NCBI GenBank assembly: GCA_017415025.1
Contig: JAFQJH010000002.1
Span: 62,001 to 126,000, forward strand
Direction: 5' to 3'
Origin: Clostridia bacterium
Lineage (GTDB): Bacteria > Bacillota > Clostridia > Oscillospirales > Acutalibacteraceae
DNA length: 64,000 nucleotides
Shown here: one piece after another, positions 36,269-44,731 of the stretch
Layout: each line of letters opens with the position of its first letter
Position numbering within the stretch: position 1 is the first letter of the stretch
Made by a program: the position numbers and the translations under genes
The notes under the pieces: generated by a model
Seen by the model: the letters and a program-made list of their open reading frames with translations, nothing else
The model's database searches: none
Told to the model about the DNA's origin: nothing

Positions 36269-36641
36269 AATATGCACTCTTTGTGAAATAATACCGCTGT
36301 GAAACATTGGTAAAAATTGGTTGAAAACTAAATGTAAAGTCATTTACTTTACAAGATTTACACCGTTTTTGCTCAAAAAGCACGAAAATACGTTGAGTTT
36401 TCCACATTTTCCACCGAGTTTTCCACAGTGTCAAGTGTGAAACCTTTACGTAAAGTAAAATTGCTTTACAGACTTCATTTATTCAGCAAACCGATGTATA
36501 TATGCAGTTTGTTAAAAAGATGAACAGCAAAGTTAATACAAGAATTATTCGCGAAACTATTGACAAATTTGCTTTTTCTTACTAATATTTTGTATTGAGC
36601 AGTATATTGTATTTATAAATATATATAAAGGAGACAGTTTT
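36269..36641. other. Upstream region of acpP with TTTTCCACA and CTTTAC repeats
   Basis: 373 bases without a gene. TTTTCCACA occurs at about 36398 and 36420 with TTTTCCACC between them; these are one base from DnaA boxes. CTTTACGTAAAG (perfect 12-bp palindrome, about 36445) and TGTAAAG-N7-CTTTACA (about 36331-36351) form a second motif family. The acpP promoter is at 36560-36588. Confidence 0.5.
36560..36588 (+). promoter_or_regulatory. Strong sigma-A promoter of acpP
   Basis: Consensus -35 TTGACA (36560-36565), a 17-base spacer, -10 TAATAT (36583-36588), about 53 bases before the ATG at 36642. It fits the high expression expected for acyl carrier protein. Confidence 0.75.
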
Positions 36642-36872
36642 ATGGAAATTTTCGAAAAATTGCAGGCAATTATCGCTGACCAGCTTGAGCTTGATGAAGA
36701 CACAATCACCTATGACAGCCACATTCTCGACGACCTCGGCGCAGACAGCCTTGACGTTGTTGACCTTATTATGAGCGTTGAGGACGAGTTCGGTGTTGAG
36801 GTGCCCGATGAAGCACTCGAAAACATCCGCACCGTTGAGGATATGGTTAAATATATCGAAGATAATATGTAA
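36642..36872 (+). CDS. acpP: Acyl carrier protein
   Basis: A 76-residue acidic protein. Ser36 in LGADSLDVVDLIMSVEDEF is the phosphopantetheine site; the length and predicted four-helix pattern are standard. It carries fatty acyl chains during type II fatty acid synthesis. Unusually it is not next to fab genes here but is followed by proS after 24 bases. The GGAGA site lies eight to ten bases before the ATG. Confidence 0.96.
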   Translation: MEIFEKLQAIIADQLELDEDTITYDSHILDDLGADSLDVVDLIMSVEDEFGVEVPDEALENIRTVEDMVKYIEDNM

Positions 36873-36896
36873 GCTGAAAGGCAGGAAAAATACACA

Positions 36897-38333
36897 ATGG
36901 CACAGCAGAAAAAAATGGTTGAAGAAATCACTTCTATGGAAGAGGATTTCGCGAAATGGTATACAGACGTTGTTAAGAAAGCGGAGCTTATCGAATACAC
37001 AAGCGTCAAGGGCTGTATGGTTATCAGACCTTACGGCTACGCTATCTGGGAAAACATCCAGCACACTCTTGACACAATGTTCAAGAAGACAGGTCACGAG
37101 AATGTATGTATGCCGATGTTCATCCCCGAGAGCCTTCTTAACAAGGAAAAGGACCACGTTGAGGGCTTTGCACCCGAGGTTGCTTGGGTTACTCACGGCG
37201 GTAACGAAAAGCTCGAGGAGCGTCTTTGCGTAAGACCTACGTCAGAGACACTTTTCTGTGAGCATTACGCTAACATCATCCACTCCTACCGCGACCTTCC
37301 CAAGCTTTACAATCAGTGGGTAAGCGTTGTACGTTGGGAGAAGACTACACGTCCCTTCCTGCGTTCAAGAGAGTTCCTCTGGCAGGAGGGCCATACAATC
37401 CACGCTACAAGCGAGGAGGCACAGGAAGAGACAATCCGTATGCTCAACGTTTACGCTGAGTTCTGTGAGAAGTATCTTGCTATGCCCGTAGTCAAGGGTG
37501 TCAAGACAGAAAAAGAGCGTTTTGCAGGTGCTGAGGATACATACACAATCGAGGCACTTATGCACGACGGTAAGGCTCTCCAGAGCGCTACATCACACTT
37601 CTTCGGTGACGGCTTTGCAAAGGCTTTCAACATTCTTTACAGCGGCAAGGACAACAAGCAGCACCATCCGTTCCAGACATCATGGGGCTGCACAACACGT
37701 CTCATCGGTGCAATCATTATGACTCACGGTGACGACAACGGCCTTGTTCTTCCCCCGCACGTTGCTCCCGTTCAGATGGTTATCATTCCCATCGCGGCAC
37801 ATAAGGAGGGCGTTCTTGACAAGGCTAACGAGCTTTACAATAAGCTTTCGGATGTTTGCCGAGTTAAGCTTGACGACAGCGACAACAGCCCCGGCTGGAA
37901 GTTTGCTGAATACGAGATGAAGGGTGTTCCCCTCCGTCTTGAAATCGGTCCGAAGGACATCGAGAACAACCAGTGCGTTATCGTAAGACGTGACAGCGGT
38001 GAGAAGATTTTTGTTTCTCTCGACGAGCTTGAAGCAAAGATTCCCGAGCTACTTCAGTCCGTACACGACGGTCTTTATCAGAAGGCTTATGACCGCCGTG
38101 CAAGTATGACCTTTACCGCAAAGGATTTTGCAGAGCTTAAGGACATTGCAGACAACAAGCCCGGCTTCATCAAGGCTATGTGGTGCGGCGACCGCGCTTG
38201 TGAGGACAGACTCAAGGAGGAGGCAGGCGTTACATCACGCTGTATCCCCTTTGAGCAGGAAACACTCTCCGACACCTGCGTTTGCTGCGGCAAGCCTGCA
38301 ACAAAGATGCTTTACTGGGGCAAGGCTTATTAA
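36897..38333 (+). CDS. proS: Prolyl-tRNA synthetase, short (archaeal/eukaryotic-like) type
   Basis: A 478-residue class II synthetase. It has motif 2-like blocks [17 protein letters not shown] and [21 protein letters not shown], an anticodon-binding domain ([14 protein letters not shown]) and a C-terminal zinc-like domain with [18 protein letters not shown] ending in Tyr. It lacks the large INS editing insertion of the E. coli-type ProS, and the terminal Tyr is typical of the short class. It charges tRNA-Pro. It appears cotranscribed with acpP. Codon choice is strongly biased, consistent with high expression. A terminator follows. Confidence 0.96.
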   Translation: MAQQKKMVEEITSMEEDFAKWYTDVVKKAELIEYTSVKGCMVIRPYGYAIWENIQHTLDTMFKKTGHENVCMPMFIPESLLNKEKDHVEGFAPEVAWVTHGGNEKLEERLCVRPTSETLFCEHYANIIHSYRDLPKLYNQWVSVVRWEKTTRPFLRSREFLWQEGHTIHATSEEAQEETIRMLNVYAEFCEKYLAMPVVKGVKTEKERFAGAEDTYTIEALMHDGKALQSATSHFFGDGFAKAFNILYSGKDNKQHHPFQTSWGCTTRLIGAIIMTHGDDNGLVLPPHVAPVQMVIIPIAAHKEGVLDKANELYNKLSDVCRVKLDDSDNSPGWKFAEYEMKGVPLRLEIGPKDIENNQCVIVRRDSGEKIFVSLDELEAKIPELLQSVHDGLYQKAYDRRASMTFTAKDFAELKDIADNKPGFIKAMWCGDRACEDRLKEEAGVTSRCIPFEQETLSDTCVCCGKPATKMLYWGKAY

Positions 38334-38343
38334 TAATAATTCG

Positions 38344-38371
38344 AAGGCTGTATCCTCATCGGTACAGCCTT
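38344..38371 (+). terminator. Terminator of acpP-proS
   Basis: AAGGCTGTA (38344-38352) and TACAGCCTT (38363-38371) followed by TTGTTTTT. The next gene starts only 20 bases later, so it may also lower readthrough into the rhamnosidase gene. Confidence 0.8.
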
Positions 38372-38390
38372 TTGTTTTTGAGGTAAAATT

Positions 38391-40625
38391 ATGAAGCATA
38401 ATTTCAAGGGTATTTGGATAGGCGCGGATATGTCCGTTGAGGAAAGACTTGCACCTATATTCAAAAAAGAGTTTTTTCTTGAAAAAGAGATTAAGCAAGC
38501 AAAGATTTATATAAGCGGATTGGGGCTTTTTGAGCTGAAAATCAACGGCAGACTGCCTGATGATACCGTGCTCAATCCTCCGCACTCACAATATACACAA
38601 ACTGTTTTTTACAGGGTGTTTGACATTACGGATTTACTGACAGACGGAATAAACGTTCTCACCGTTGAGCTCGGCAACAGCTTTTACAACGAGACAACTC
38701 ACGTCTGGAAATGGGAGAAGGCTGTATGGCGCGATATCCCGAAATTGCTTGCGGATATCGAAATCACTTACGCTGACGGCACGGTAGAGATATCAGAGAC
38801 AAACACGGATTGGCTCGTTACCAAAGACGGCACAACGACAGCAAACAGCATCTATTACGGTGAGACCTTCGATGCACGTAAAAAGGATTATGTATGGAAC
38901 AATGCGGCTGCCGTCAATGCGCCTGCAGGTGAGCTCAAGGAGCATACCGAGCCGTTCATCCGCCGTATTGATGAATTCAAGCCGAAAAGTATTACAAGAC
39001 TTGATAACGGCAATCTGCTTATTGAAGCGCCCGAAATGATTACAGGTTGGGCGAAAATCCGCATAAATGCGCCGAAGGATGAGAAGGTTTCAATCACCTA
39101 CGGCGAGAGGCTGAAGGACGACGGTTATGTTTTAAGAGTCGGCGGAAATCAGGGCCGTGACGGTAATTGGTGGCCGCTTGACTTCATACAGAAGGATACC
39201 TTCATTTCTGACGGCTCACCTGCCCTTTTCGAGCCGAAATTCAGCTATAAGGGTTTCCTTTACATCGAAATAGAAAACCACGCAGAAAGCCTCACAGAGG
39301 ATGATATCACACTTTACCGAATCGCAAATAACGTTGATACCGTTGGCAGCTTTGAGTGCTCGGATGAGCTTGTAAACGAGCTTCACGCACTTATGCGCAG
39401 AACACTTCTCAACAACTTCCAATGGAAGCCGACCGACACGCCCGTTTTCGAAAAGAACGGCTGGCTGGGTGATGCAAACTGCGCACTTGAAACGATGATG
39501 TATAATTTTGATATGAGCTCATATATGGCGCAGTTTGTTGAGCTTATGGACGACTGCTTCAAGGATTTCGATCAGGTTCCCGTTATTGTACCGACCTCGG
39601 ATTGGGGTGTCGAAAATTCTCCCGTATGGAACACAATTTTTGTTTTTGCAACAAAGGCACTCATTGACTTCTGCGGCAATAAGGATTTTGCAGAAAAGCT
39701 TTATCCGCATCTGCGCAAATTCGCTCTTACTGATATAAAGGATATTGACTCCTTCGGCGGTACGTGGCGGGTCCGCGAGCTTTCCGATTGGGTTGCTCCG
39801 TCAAACGACGAATTCAGCGAGATGATCTGCGACCCGTCCGAGGGCGCTGAAATCTGCTGTACGGCTTACGTTTACGCTATGCTTAAATCAATGGCACAGA
39901 TTTCGGAAATTCTCGGCAAGGGTGACGAGGGCGAGTATCTTGCACACGCAGAAAGAATCCGCAGGAACTTCAACGGAAAATTCTACAATGCTGAAAAGCA
40001 GATTTATGAGACAACTCATTGGGAGCAGAAGGGCAACCGCAGAAGGTACAGACAGACCTCAAACCTTCTTCCCCTTTCGTTCGGTATGGTTGACGAAGAG
40101 AACAAAGAGGCTGTTATTAAAAACCTCGTTGATGATATCGTCAGCCACGGCTATCACCTTGACACAGGCTGTACGGGCACAAAGCATTTTCTTCCCGTGC
40201 TGTTCAGAGCAGGTCACGCAGACGTTGCTTACAAGGTACTGACACAGACAACCTACCCGAGCTGGGGATATTGGATTGAAAAGGGTTCAACAAGCGCTTG
40301 GGAGTGTTGGGAGCCGTCCACACGCTCGTTTGACCACTACTTCCTCGGCACGTTTGACGAAAGCCTTTATGCATACATCGCAGGTATACGTGATGTTAAA
40401 AACGGATACGAGACCTTTACCGTTGCACCCGAAACAGAATGCGGTATGCAGTGGGCAAAAACTTCGGTCAAATCACCAAAGGGAATTATCCGCTGTGAGT
40501 GGAAAAAGGCTGACGGCAAAACGGAAATTGAAATTGAAATCCCCCACGGTGCAACCGCTTTGATTAAACTCAAAAACGGAGTTGAGGAAACGAAGTCCGG
40601 TGGGGTTTATAGTTATAGGTTTTAA
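38391..40625 (+). CDS. Alpha-L-rhamnosidase (GH78)
   Basis: A 744-residue intracellular-looking protein with no signal peptide. N-terminal beta-sandwich domains (about 1-310; LFELKINGRLPDDTVLNPP) precede an (alpha/alpha)6-barrel with the GH78 block DTPVFEKNGWLGDA (about 345-360), where Glu and Asp residues contribute to catalysis, and GYWIEKGSTSAWECWEP further on. A C-terminal beta domain closes the protein. It removes terminal alpha-L-rhamnose from plant glycans or flavonoids; the cytoplasmic location implies uptake of small glycosides. No transporter is adjacent. Confidence 0.9.
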   Translation: MKHNFKGIWIGADMSVEERLAPIFKKEFFLEKEIKQAKIYISGLGLFELKINGRLPDDTVLNPPHSQYTQTVFYRVFDITDLLTDGINVLTVELGNSFYNETTHVWKWEKAVWRDIPKLLADIEITYADGTVEISETNTDWLVTKDGTTTANSIYYGETFDARKKDYVWNNAAAVNAPAGELKEHTEPFIRRIDEFKPKSITRLDNGNLLIEAPEMITGWAKIRINAPKDEKVSITYGERLKDDGYVLRVGGNQGRDGNWWPLDFIQKDTFISDGSPALFEPKFSYKGFLYIEIENHAESLTEDDITLYRIANNVDTVGSFECSDELVNELHALMRRTLLNNFQWKPTDTPVFEKNGWLGDANCALETMMYNFDMSSYMAQFVELMDDCFKDFDQVPVIVPTSDWGVENSPVWNTIFVFATKALIDFCGNKDFAEKLYPHLRKFALTDIKDIDSFGGTWRVRELSDWVAPSNDEFSEMICDPSEGAEICCTAYVYAMLKSMAQISEILGKGDEGEYLAHAERIRRNFNGKFYNAEKQIYETTHWEQKGNRRRYRQTSNLLPLSFGMVDEENKEAVIKNLVDDIVSHGYHLDTGCTGTKHFLPVLFRAGHADVAYKVLTQTTYPSWGYWIEKGSTSAWECWEPSTRSFDHYFLGTFDESLYAYIAGIRDVKNGYETFTVAPETECGMQWAKTSVKSPKGIIRCEWKKADGKTEIEIEIPHGATALIKLKNGVEETKSGGVYSYRF

Positions 40626-40646
40626 TTTAATTTACTTGTATAAAGG

Positions 40647-40675
40647 TAATGACCACTCAAAACGAGTGGTCATTA
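40647..40675. terminator. Bidirectional terminator between rhamnosidase and methyltransferase genes
   Basis: TAATGACCACTC, loop AAAAC, GAGTGGTCATTA, followed by TTTTT on the plus strand: a 12-bp stem between convergent genes. Confidence 0.85.
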
Positions 40676-40685
40676 TTTTTCTGTA

Positions 40686-41489
40686 TTATAATTTTCTTGC
40701 CTTAAATACAACAGAAAGCGGAAAGTGTTTTGCCTTAAAGTCGGCATAATAACCCGACGAGAAATCGGAGGATTTTGCTAAAACCTTTTCACTCGTTTCT
40801 TCAATCACTCTTTCAACCGCAAAGCCTGCATCTGCAAGTGCATTGATATATGTTGAAATTTTGCGGTTTTGTAAGGTGAGAGGATTTCCGAATTTCTCAA
40901 AAGTATAGTAATCTTCTTCAAGGTAATTTCCGCTGAAAATAATTCTCTCTTCTTTCGCAACAGTTCTGTTGCCACCTGAAATTGCAACACTTTCCAAATC
41001 AACACAATGAAGAAGAGGATGGTCCCAAGAGAAAATATATGTACCACCTTGTTTCAAATATGATGCCGCGTTTTTTATCGTTTTTTCCAGATTAGTTGTC
41101 CAACCAATCGCATAAATAGAATAAACGACATCAAAATAATTCTGCGGAATATTGGCATTATCTTCCATAGGCTGATGAAAAAATGTACCAGAATATCCGT
41201 TTTCGTCAAGCAACTTCTTGGCTGTATAAAGTTGTTGTTCTGAAATATCAAGTCCGAACAGTTCTTTCGCTCCGTGTTCTGCACACCACTTTAAAGAATG
41301 ACCGCTTCCGCACCCCATTTCAAAAACAGATTTTCCGTTTAAATCAGGAAACAGATGCAAATCATCTTCGGTCGGTATCGAACAACCAAGTATCGGCAAA
41401 GCTGTAACACCAAAGAAGTCTTCAGCTAATTCGTTCCAGCTTTTTTCATTTTGCGTCAATATATCTTTTCTATTATACAACGTTTGCAA
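40686..41489 (-). CDS. Class I SAM-dependent methyltransferase
   Basis: 267 residues with a Rossmann methyltransferase core. Motif I is VFEMGCGSGHSLKW (about 55-68), the acidic end of strand 2 is LFGLDISEQQ, and the post-I block is FDVVYSIYAIGW. The family is the UbiE/small-molecule type; the substrate is unknown. Its coding sequence is richer in A+T and in AAA/AAT codons than its neighbours, and a palindrome-rich spacer lies immediately upstream. This suggests an accessory or transferred gene. Confidence 0.8.
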   Translation of the reverse strand: MQTLYNRKDILTQNEKSWNELAEDFFGVTALPILGCSIPTEDDLHLFPDLNGKSVFEMGCGSGHSLKWCAEHGAKELFGLDISEQQLYTAKKLLDENGYSGTFFHQPMEDNANIPQNYFDVVYSIYAIGWTTNLEKTIKNAASYLKQGGTYIFSWDHPLLHCVDLESVAISGGNRTVAKEERIIFSGNYLEEDYYTFEKFGNPLTLQNRKISTYINALADAGFAVERVIEETSEKVLAKSSDFSSGYYADFKAKHFPLSVVFKARKL

Positions 41490-41514
41490 TACTATCAGCT
41501 CTCTATGTATTTTT

Positions 41515-41630
41515 CTTCCTTAGCGATATACCTCGCTTGCGCTCGGTGCGATATATTTTAATAAAATGCGATATAACCTCACTTTCGTTCGGTTTCTATA
41601 TAAAATAAATTTCTTCGTAATTTATTTTGT
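41515..41630. repeat. GCGATAT palindromic repeat and AT-rich hairpin
   Basis: GCGATATACCTCGC, then CGGTGCGATATATT, then GCGATATAACCTCAC recur within about 60 bases. The spacer ends with the inverted repeat AAAATAAATT (41602-41611) and AATTTATTTT (41619-41628). This looks like a repeat family distinct from the one at 21507 and 29922. Confidence 0.6.
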
Positions 41631-41631
41631 T

Positions 41632-42954
41632 CTACATTGAAAACTTACTGTCGGGTTCTGCGGGAAGGTTTGACTTGTTCAAATCTCCGCCATTTTTAAT
41701 AAATAAATCATAAAGCTCTTTTTTGCGCTCGTCGGTGTAGTCATATCCCCAGAGGCGGTTGATTTTGCCGAAGTCCTCAAAGGTTTCGTCGGGCAGCACC
41801 TCGATTTTTTCAAAGCTGTACGGAAGCGGAATTCTGACCGTTCCGTCAGACGTTATGTAGTGAGCCTTCGCAAGCTCAATCGCGCGGCGGTTAGCCTCAA
41901 TACGCGGATATTCCTCGTCAAACTTGATGCGTGTTATCGGAAAAACCGCAACCTCGGCATTGAGATACTCATAAGCCTTTATTGAAAGTCCGGTATGTCC
42001 GTGGTGCGAAATCTGCACAACGTCGCATTTTAACGTTTCACCGTACCGCTTTTCAAGCTCGACAGATGAAAGTCGGCTTGCATCGCCCGGGATGAAGATT
42101 CTCGAATTCTCTGCCGTGAGCATAACCATACAAGATGAATCGTTGTAATCCGTGATAAGATTGGGATAAATATCCTCGTGTGTGCCGAGTACGTCAAACA
42201 TAAGATTTCTTATGTAAAAACGCTGACCTGTATGAATTTTATAGGTCGGTATTTTCGTTTCCGCAAGCATTCTGAAAAGCTTTTTGGAAAGCATAACCTC
42301 TTCGCGTGACCATTCCTTATATCCACGATAATCGTCGGGAATAAGGTTTGAATAGATGCCCTCAATTATACAATCTCGGCAGTTATAACGCAGGAAATCC
42401 ATAAACTTTGAAATATGGTCGGAGTGCGCGTGAGTAAGAAGCCAGCCGTTGACAACCACCTTCTGTCCCTCGGGTGTGCGCTCGCGCATAAAATTATAGA
42501 TTCTGTCGTTATCGTTAAACTGCATATAGTGGCCGCTGTCAACAACAAAGAAGCTATGGTCGGGACACTGAACCATAAGGCACATACCGCAGTCGATAAG
42601 CGACTGGTCACTCTCAAAGCCGTAGAATGCAGTTTCACCGTCACCGTCGCAGGCTGTCGGAGTGAAGCACGGCACAAGGTTTGTTTCACTCGCTGCAACA
42701 CGGAGAATACCGTCGCACGGAGTGAAAAATGCATTTACAAGCACCTCGCCCTTAAGGCAGGTGTAGAGATTGCCGTTATTTTCCGTTGTCTGCAGGACGG
42801 TCATACCGCTGTTTTCAAGCTCGGCAATCCATTCTTTATATTCAGCCTCGGTTACATTTCTGTATAGGCGCATAAAGCAGTTTTCACGGCAATCATACGT
42901 CGGCTCATCGGCCGTCGGACGGAACTGCAGAAATCTTTCAAAAACCTTTTCCAT
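41632..42954 (-). CDS. MBL-fold metallohydrolase (ComEC C-terminal-like)
   Basis: A 440-residue cytoplasmic protein without membrane helices. The metal-binding motif HAHSDH is in GWLLTHAHSDHISKF, and further ligands are likely in FIPGDASRL and ISHHGHTG. This arrangement resembles the ComEC/Rec2 MBL domain, a putative nuclease, but the membrane channel part is absent. The N-terminal 130 residues are not recognised. Two bases separate its ATG from the stop of the cohesin-like gene upstream, so the two are probably cotranscribed. The substrate is unknown. Confidence 0.75.
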   Translation of the reverse strand: MEKVFERFLQFRPTADEPTYDCRENCFMRLYRNVTEAEYKEWIAELENSGMTVLQTTENNGNLYTCLKGEVLVNAFFTPCDGILRVAASETNLVPCFTPTACDGDGETAFYGFESDQSLIDCGMCLMVQCPDHSFFVVDSGHYMQFNDNDRIYNFMRERTPEGQKVVVNGWLLTHAHSDHISKFMDFLRYNCRDCIIEGIYSNLIPDDYRGYKEWSREEVMLSKKLFRMLAETKIPTYKIHTGQRFYIRNLMFDVLGTHEDIYPNLITDYNDSSCMVMLTAENSRIFIPGDASRLSSVELEKRYGETLKCDVVQISHHGHTGLSIKAYEYLNAEVAVFPITRIKFDEEYPRIEANRRAIELAKAHYITSDGTVRIPLPYSFEKIEVLPDETFEDFGKINRLWGYDYTDERKKELYDLFIKNGGDLNKSNLPAEPDSKFSM

Positions 42955-42956
42955 AA

Positions 42957-43754
42957 TTATTCCTCATTGGTTGACTTCTTCTTTTTCATAATTACAACCG
43001 TCGCAACACCGACAACGGCAACGAAAACAACGGCACAAACCGCTATTATGATACCCTTGGGATTCTTCTCGTTTTCACCGTTATTTTCATCGGCTGTTTC
43101 GTCAGATACGTCTTCACCGTCAATCGGGTTTTCAACGTCAATGACCTCATCGCTCGTACCGCTGATTGCATTTGTAAATGCAGGGTCATCCATATCGGTC
43201 GGTGCGGTTGATGAAACATCGGGCGCATCCGTCGGTGCAACAGCAGAGGATGACATCGGATTTTCGTTCTTTTCACCCTGAAGGTCTGTGGTGAGAGAAA
43301 CCTTAATCGGCTGCTGTGCGGAATCGACGCAGTTTGTGATATCAATCACAACGTCGTCGGAATCGAGCTTGTCTTTAGTCAGCTTTTTGAGTGTAATTTT
43401 AAAAATATCCTTACCGTCAACAACTCTGAACGAATTGAGAGTAAGTGCAGTTGCTTTTATCGGGTCGGCATTGATGTTGATAAGAGCAAAAGCCGTACCC
43501 GCCTGCTTTTCGAAATTTGCAAAGCCTGCACCCTTTTCTGCACCTGTAACCTTGACCTTTTTACTGTCAACCTTCATATCAAAATCAAGTCCTGAAAAGC
43601 CCGTACCGCCGTCAAAATCAATAGTAATAACCGCCTGAGTATCCGTTTCGGAAACAAGCGTGATATTGAAATTCGCTACACTTTCTGCCGAAGCAGTCAC
43701 GCAGGTGAGCATTACAAAAACAACGCTTATAATCAGCGCAAAAAACTTTTTCAT
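42957..43754 (-). CDS. Membrane-anchored cohesin-like surface protein
   Basis: 265 residues: signal peptide (1-24, ending VTASAES), a cohesin-like beta-sandwich (about 26-160; GGTGFSGLDFDMKVDSKKVKVTGAEKGAG), a Ser/Thr/Pro- and acid-rich linker (165-230), one transmembrane helix (about 233-255) and the cytoplasmic tail KKKKSTNEE. This topology fits a surface anchor that could hold dockerin-bearing proteins. Cohesin identity is by pattern only, with divergence from classical type I/II cohesins. It is upstream of the MBL gene. Confidence 0.65.
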   Translation of the reverse strand: MKKFFALIISVVFVMLTCVTASAESVANFNITLVSETDTQAVITIDFDGGTGFSGLDFDMKVDSKKVKVTGAEKGAGFANFEKQAGTAFALININADPIKATALTLNSFRVVDGKDIFKITLKKLTKDKLDSDDVVIDITNCVDSAQQPIKVSLTTDLQGEKNENPMSSSAVAPTDAPDVSSTAPTDMDDPAFTNAISGTSDEVIDVENPIDGEDVSDETADENNGENEKNPKGIIIAVCAVVFVAVVGVATVVIMKKKKSTNEE

Positions 43755-43767
43755 TTTATAGCCTCCG

Positions 43768-44721
43768 TCAGACCTTAAGTCCTATTTCGTTGGTGATGTA
43801 ACCGTTCTCACGGTCTTCAACATAAGTTGAGGTTTCGGGAACAACAAAGGTAAAAGCATTCGGAATAATCTCAAACGTGATATCTGTTACCTTGTCAACC
43901 TCGCCGTCGATATTGAGAGCCGCCGGCTCTTCGCTGTGAATTGTCATCTTTTTGCCGCGGACGTAGAGGGTCTGCTTCCAATAATAGTGCTTGCCCTTCT
44001 TGTATCCGCCTACCTTCGTGAGCATCTCGGGAAGGCTCAGCGTATCAATTATGCTGAAATCGAGAAGTCCGTCATCGGGAAGTGCATAGGGGGTCGCCTG
44101 ATATCCGCCGCCGTAATAACGGCTGTTACCGCATACCGTGAAAAGGAATTCGCCCGAAATCGGTCTGTTGTCGTCAATAGTGATTGTAAATTTATTCTCA
44201 CGTTTAACCATCGCACAATAAGCAAGTGCCGCGGTATAGGCTCTGTCACCTCTTAAAAGCGGAAGCTTTTTGAAATCGGACTGCTTTGCACAGATTTCTG
44301 CATCCATACCCATTGAGCACTGATTGACGGCAATTCTGTCACCGCAACGGATGGCATCAATTTTTATCGGCGTTCCGCGATACTGCGCATCAAGGTTGAG
44401 GAAATCCTCTCTTGTACCGAAAAGTCGGATAAAATCATTACCCGAGCCGAGGGGTACAACCGCAAATTCAACGTTATCATATCCGTAAATTGCATTGACA
44501 ACGTCGTAAATCGTGCCGTCGCCGCCACAGGCATAAATTCTGATTTTCTCGCCCGTCTGCGCCCATTTCTGACAGTATTCCTTCATATCCTCGGTGGATT
44601 TGCAGATATAAACCTCGTAGTCAATGTCAAGATTTTCAAAGCTTTCCTTGATAAGAGGTCTCAAAATGTCATACGCTCTGCCCTTTCCCGCCTTGGGATT
44701 GACCACAAACAGATGTTTCAT
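43768..44721 (-). CDS. Diacylglycerol kinase family lipid kinase (YegS/DagK-like)
   Basis: 317 residues from the ATG at 44721 (GAGGTG six bases upstream; three extra codons upstream are unlikely). The catalytic block ACGGDGTIYDVVNAI is about 77-91, VVPLGSGNDFIRLF follows, and the C-terminal domain has GLLDFSIIDTLS. The glycine-rich start FVVNPKAGKGRA is typical. The family phosphorylates diacylglycerol, undecaprenol or sphingolipids; the exact lipid is open. It follows the rRNA methylase gene after 10 bases. Confidence 0.9.
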   Translation of the reverse strand: MKHLFVVNPKAGKGRAYDILRPLIKESFENLDIDYEVYICKSTEDMKEYCQKWAQTGEKIRIYACGGDGTIYDVVNAIYGYDNVEFAVVPLGSGNDFIRLFGTREDFLNLDAQYRGTPIKIDAIRCGDRIAVNQCSMGMDAEICAKQSDFKKLPLLRGDRAYTAALAYCAMVKRENKFTITIDDNRPISGEFLFTVCGNSRYYGGGYQATPYALPDDGLLDFSIIDTLSLPEMLTKVGGYKKGKHYYWKQTLYVRGKKMTIHSEEPAALNIDGEVDKVTDITFEIIPNAFTFVVPETSTYVEDRENGYITNEIGLKV

Positions 44722-44731
44722 ATTATGCACC

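Noticed and set aside
36390-36435. Replication origin based on TTTTCCACA repeats
   Set aside because: Only two or three near-boxes and no dnaA, dnaN or AT-rich unwinding element with proper boxes; kept only as a motif cluster.
36582-37196. 204-codon minus-strand frame opposite acpP and proS
   Set aside because: It is the antisense of two conserved genes and spans their promoter.
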